A stretch of DNA of 6,195 nt. It comes from Nitrososphaerota archaeon. Lineage in GTDB: Archaea; Thermoproteota; Nitrososphaeria; Nitrososphaerales; JAHFOH01. The position numbers and the translations under genes were made by a program. Under the pieces are notes generated by a model. That model searched no databases, was not told the DNA's origin, and worked only from the letters and a program-made list of their open reading frames with translations. Below, in pieces: positions 6,071-6,195 of this stretch. The stretch covers positions 1-6,195 of the forward strand of contig JAHFOH010000083.1 of the NCBI GenBank assembly GCA_023266955.1, written 5' to 3'. Positions within the stretch are counted from its first letter, which is position 1. Each line of letters opens with the position of its first letter.

Positions 6071-6195
6071 CTAAGCTCTCAGCAAGCACTAGAGGTGATA
6101 GTTCTGAAGAAAAAGAATTCTTTTTTTTCAGAAGTCAACAGGACGAAATAGAGATGAAAAGGCTCTAGTCGATAAAGCTCGTATCGAAGCCCTAT
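6071..6195. other. Terminal non-coding stretch
   Basis: No gene start is visible here on the plus strand; the only ATG (in GAGATGAAAAGG) reaches a stop after three codons. On the minus strand a frame of about 21 codons enters from the right edge and stops at 6128-6130, just inside the hairpin, which would fit the end of a convergent gene but is too short to judge. Confidence 0.4.
6102..6133 (+). terminator. Hairpin with T8 tract after the SDR gene pair
   Basis: Two 16-base arms, TTCTGAAGAAAAAGAA (6102-6117) and TTCTTTTTTTTCAGAA (6118-6133), pair along their full length with one G:U wobble and no spacer; in RNA the central GAATTC bases would open to form the loop. The right arm carries eight consecutive T residues, which alone can end archaeal transcription. 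It lies 31 bases after the stop of the small gene and probably closes the SDR unit. On the opposite strand the hairpin shows only a T5 run, but it could also act for a convergent gene ending at the right edge. Confidence 0.7.

Noticed and set aside
6128..6195. C-terminal end of a minus-strand gene entering from the right edge
   Set aside because: Only about 21 codons are visible before the stop at 6128-6130, with no recognisable motif; it cannot be told from chance.

Overview
The window looks like a stretch of archaeal chromosome, probably from an uncultivated Thermoproteota/Thaumarchaeota- or Bathyarchaeota-type lineage; this placement is inferred from gene content and signal style, not from a marker gene. 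The pointers are a stand-alone JAMM/MPN+ protease, QueC (in archaea part of the archaeosine pathway), a membrane-anchored secreted M6 protease, TATA-like boxes about 24-32 nt upstream of ATG codons that lack Shine-Dalgarno sequences (short-leader or leaderless transcripts), TTG and ATG starts, and a T8 tract at the end of the last gene pair. There is no sign of a mobile element, CRISPR array, tRNA or rRNA. Base composition is fairly even and the DNA is densely coding.

Layout from left to right. Positions 1-304 hold the C-terminal part of a JAMM metalloprotease domain protein whose start lies outside the window. Positions 364-1974 (+) encode an exported M6-family (immune inhibitor A-like) metalloprotease with a C-terminal membrane anchor. 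Its last 82 bp overlap tail-to-tail with queC (1893-2570, -). Upstream of queC, in the same orientation and 10 bp away, is a class I SAM methyltransferase (2581-3393, -), so these two form an operon. A 45-bp divergent intergenic region with a perfect TATATC-N4-GATATA inverted repeat separates that operon from a rightward guanine deaminase-type amidohydrolase (3439-4830). After a 61-bp gap with its own TATA-like box comes a second rightward unit: an SDR oxidoreductase (4892-5647) and, 9 bp later, a small protein (5657-6070) that looks like a degenerate zinc-peptidase fold. A strong hairpin containing T8 follows and probably ends transcription.

How the genes may work together: QueC makes preQ0, and archaeal tRNA-guanine transglycosylase releases free guanine when it inserts preQ0 into tRNA. 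A guanine deaminase sharing its promoter region with the queC operon could therefore dispose of that guanine; this link is inference only. The proteases and the SDR unit show no clear functional link to the rest. I do not see a convincing new multi-gene system. The items most worth a second look are the two-way promoter, the HxxxH-x5-H small protein lacking the catalytic Glu, the variant substrate loop of QueC, and the long antisense overlap between queC and the M6 protease gene.
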